NCBI RefSeq assembly: GCF_902726565.1 | Contig: NZ_CACVAF010000010.1 | Location: 62,001-126,000, forward strand | Origin: Yersinia vastinensis | GTDB lineage: Bacteria; Pseudomonadota; Gammaproteobacteria; Enterobacterales; Enterobacteriaceae | Direction of reading: 5' to 3' | Length of the DNA: 64,000 bases | Part shown: piece by piece, positions 62,652 to 64,000 of the stretch | Position numbering within the stretch: the first letter of the stretch is position 1 | Layout: each line of letters begins with the position of its first letter | Position numbers and translations under genes: made by a program | The notes under the pieces: model-generated | Databases searched by the model: none | The model's input: only the letters and a program-made list of their open reading frames with translations | Told to the model about the DNA's origin: nothing

Positions 62652-64000
62652 ATGAGAAAAATAATGTTAAGACCAACAAAGCAGTTAATATCTTGCGAAG
62701 TCTCACGGCCAGCTACCGCAGTCAGTCATCGTTATCCGCCCCTACTGGCGGGTGTGATGCTATTTATTGGCCTCTGCAGTACATCGGCATGGTCTGCCTG
62801 CACCAAAATTACCCTGCAAAGCCAGCTTGGGGCTGGTGATGGTACAGCAAGTGCGTGGGCCGGTTCTCTGGATTACAATAATGGGTCACTCGGTTTGCCG
62901 GGGGTTATTGACCTTAGCACCAATGCCAACTTTCAACCGGATGGCACACTATTAGCAGCTGCCACATCAAACTTTACGACCTTTGCTTTAAATACCGGTT
63001 ATGACCCTGAGCGGGTGCTATTCCGCTGTGAGGCGGCCGATGTTGATCAGCTCTTTGAAATGTATGCCACTAACGGCGATAACGATTTTGGCGGCAAGAA
63101 TGAAGATGGAAATATTGCAGGCAACGTTCCTTCTGGTTTTGCCACCTATGTCCGCAATGTTGTTATCAGACTTACAAACTTATCCACCGGTGAGTATTAC
63201 TCCCGGTTATGGAAAGGCCGTCGCTTAACGGATCTTGATACGGATAGCTCTGGGCGTATCTTGGTCAAAGCCAAGAATTTCAGTAACTTGTATACTGAGC
63301 TATTTCGCGTTGACTATGCCCGAGCCTCAACAAATAATGCGGCCTCTTATGCCTACGCCTATACCCAGCCCAATGCCTATATCGCGTTTAAAGGACCGGG
63401 CATCAGTGGCCCAATTGAAGGCACTGACTCGGTAGCTAACTGGCCCGGTTGGTATGGTACTTGGCCGGCATCCATAGGGCTGTATAATTATGTGACTTTC
63501 CGCCGAACTACAATTTGTGCCGTCACTAATTTTACACCGACAGTAATATTGCCCCGTATCTCGGTGGCAGAACTCAATGGCGGTAATACCAGTTCGGCTG
63601 AATTTAGTGTGGACTTTCAGTGCCAGACCGGTATTACCTCTGGAGTTACCGCAGGTACAGTCGCAATGGGCTTTCTGGTTCCCGCAGCAAATGCAGCGAA
63701 AGCCCAAGCATTGGGGTTAATGAATGGTAGCGGCGGGATCAGCCATTTAGTTTCTGATAATTATGGCACCTCTGGAACCGCAAGCGGTGTTGGGATCCGT
63801 ATTTACCGTAATAATAATCCGATCAATCTGTTATCAAAAAATGTCACACTAACCGGCAACGATGGTGGCTGGTATGGCATTTTCCAAGGCGCACAAGAAG
63901 TCACTGGCGCCGTGACCGGAGGCAATAGTTACACTGAGAATTTTCGGGCTGAGTTAAGCAAAATCAGCGGACAAACTGTGACGCCAGGAGCTGTGAATGC
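62652..64000 (+). CDS. Fimbrial tip adhesin, two-domain (partial, cut by window end)
   Basis: The frame runs from ATG 62652 to the window edge (449 codons, no stop). A long signal peptide ends near residue 49 (LCSTSAWSA|C). The N-terminal region (about 50-285) looks like a receptor-binding domain with no family I recognise: TKITLQSQLGAGDGTAS, then a Tyr/Trp-rich stretch VANWPGWYGTWPASIGLYNY. A pilin domain starts near 285 with cysteine TTICAVTNFTP and partner FQCQTG, and ends near GAVNA. Only a few residues appear to be missing. It lies 5 bp after the usher, as the tip subunit. Confidence 0.85.
   Translation, partial: MRKIMLRPTKQLISCEVSRPATAVSHRYPPLLAGVMLFIGLCSTSAWSACTKITLQSQLGAGDGTASAWAGSLDYNNGSLGLPGVIDLSTNANFQPDGTLLAAATSNFTTFALNTGYDPERVLFRCEAADVDQLFEMYATNGDNDFGGKNEDGNIAGNVPSGFATYVRNVVIRLTNLSTGEYYSRLWKGRRLTDLDTDSSGRILVKAKNFSNLYTELFRVDYARASTNNAASYAYAYTQPNAYIAFKGPGISGPIEGTDSVANWPGWYGTWPASIGLYNYVTFRRTTICAVTNFTPTVILPRISVAELNGGNTSSAEFSVDFQCQTGITSGVTAGTVAMGFLVPAANAAKAQALGLMNGSGGISHLVSDNYGTSGTASGVGIRIYRNNNPINLLSKNVTLTGNDGGWYGIFQGAQEVTGAVTGGNSYTENFRAELSKISGQTVTPGAVN

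Overview
The window is a chromosomal segment of a gamma-proteobacterium of the order Enterobacterales, almost certainly a Yersinia. Protein sequences and gene order from yigL to rep closely follow the Escherichia coli map (yigL-pldB-rhtB-rhtC-recQ-pldA-yigI-rarD-corA / uvrD-yigB-xerC-yigA-dapF-lptM-cyaY-cyaA / hemCDXY-glmZ-tRNAs-yifK / enterobacterial common antigen operon / rho-trxA-rhlB-gppA-rep-ppiC). Yersinia-type signs are ERIC elements, an exo-polygalacturonase (pehX) between gppA and rep, and the glpABC/glpTQ loci joined directly to yigL. I cannot fix the species from the sequence alone.

Layout. 1-5.7 kb: anaerobic glycerol-3-phosphate dehydrogenase (glpB partial, glpA) divergent from glpT-glpQ, with a perfect CRP site and GlpR-like operators between them. 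5.7-14.7 kb: housekeeping genes for phosphatase, lipases, amino-acid efflux, RecQ, outer-membrane phospholipase, thioesterase, RarD and CorA. CorA has a long leader carrying a possible leader peptide and a hairpin. 15-18.5 kb: a Yersinia-specific insert between corA and uvrD. It holds a PEP-hydrolase-like TIM-barrel protein, a Tm-1-like (UPF0261) protein and a divergent TetR regulator with two palindromic operators 42 bp apart, followed by a tandem array of three 121-bp ERIC units. 18.5-31.7 kb: uvrD (with LexA box), xerC cluster, dapF, cyaY, cyaA (TTG start, CRP site) and hemCDXY. 31.8-33.1 kb: the sRNA GlmZ with a sigma-54 promoter, GlrR-like and IHF-like sites, then the argX-hisR-leuT-proM tRNA operon. 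33.2-47.9 kb: yifK and the complete 12-gene ECA operon wecA to wecG. 48-57.9 kb: rho, trxA, rhlB-gppA, pehX, rep, ppiC. 58.5-64 kb: a chaperone-usher fimbrial operon (pilin, chaperone, usher, tip adhesin cut by the window end).

How the parts work together. The glp genes import and oxidise glycerol-3-phosphate. The wec genes make, flip and polymerise the ECA trisaccharide on undecaprenyl phosphate. GlmZ links to this by controlling glmS, the source of amino-sugar precursors. cyaA and several CRP-type sites tie catabolic loci to cAMP. The parts least explained by known biology are the split Tm-1/PEP-hydrolase pair with its twin operator, the ERIC array, the corA leader ORF and the uncharacterised fimbria. 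I found no phage, integrase, insertion sequence or CRISPR array.
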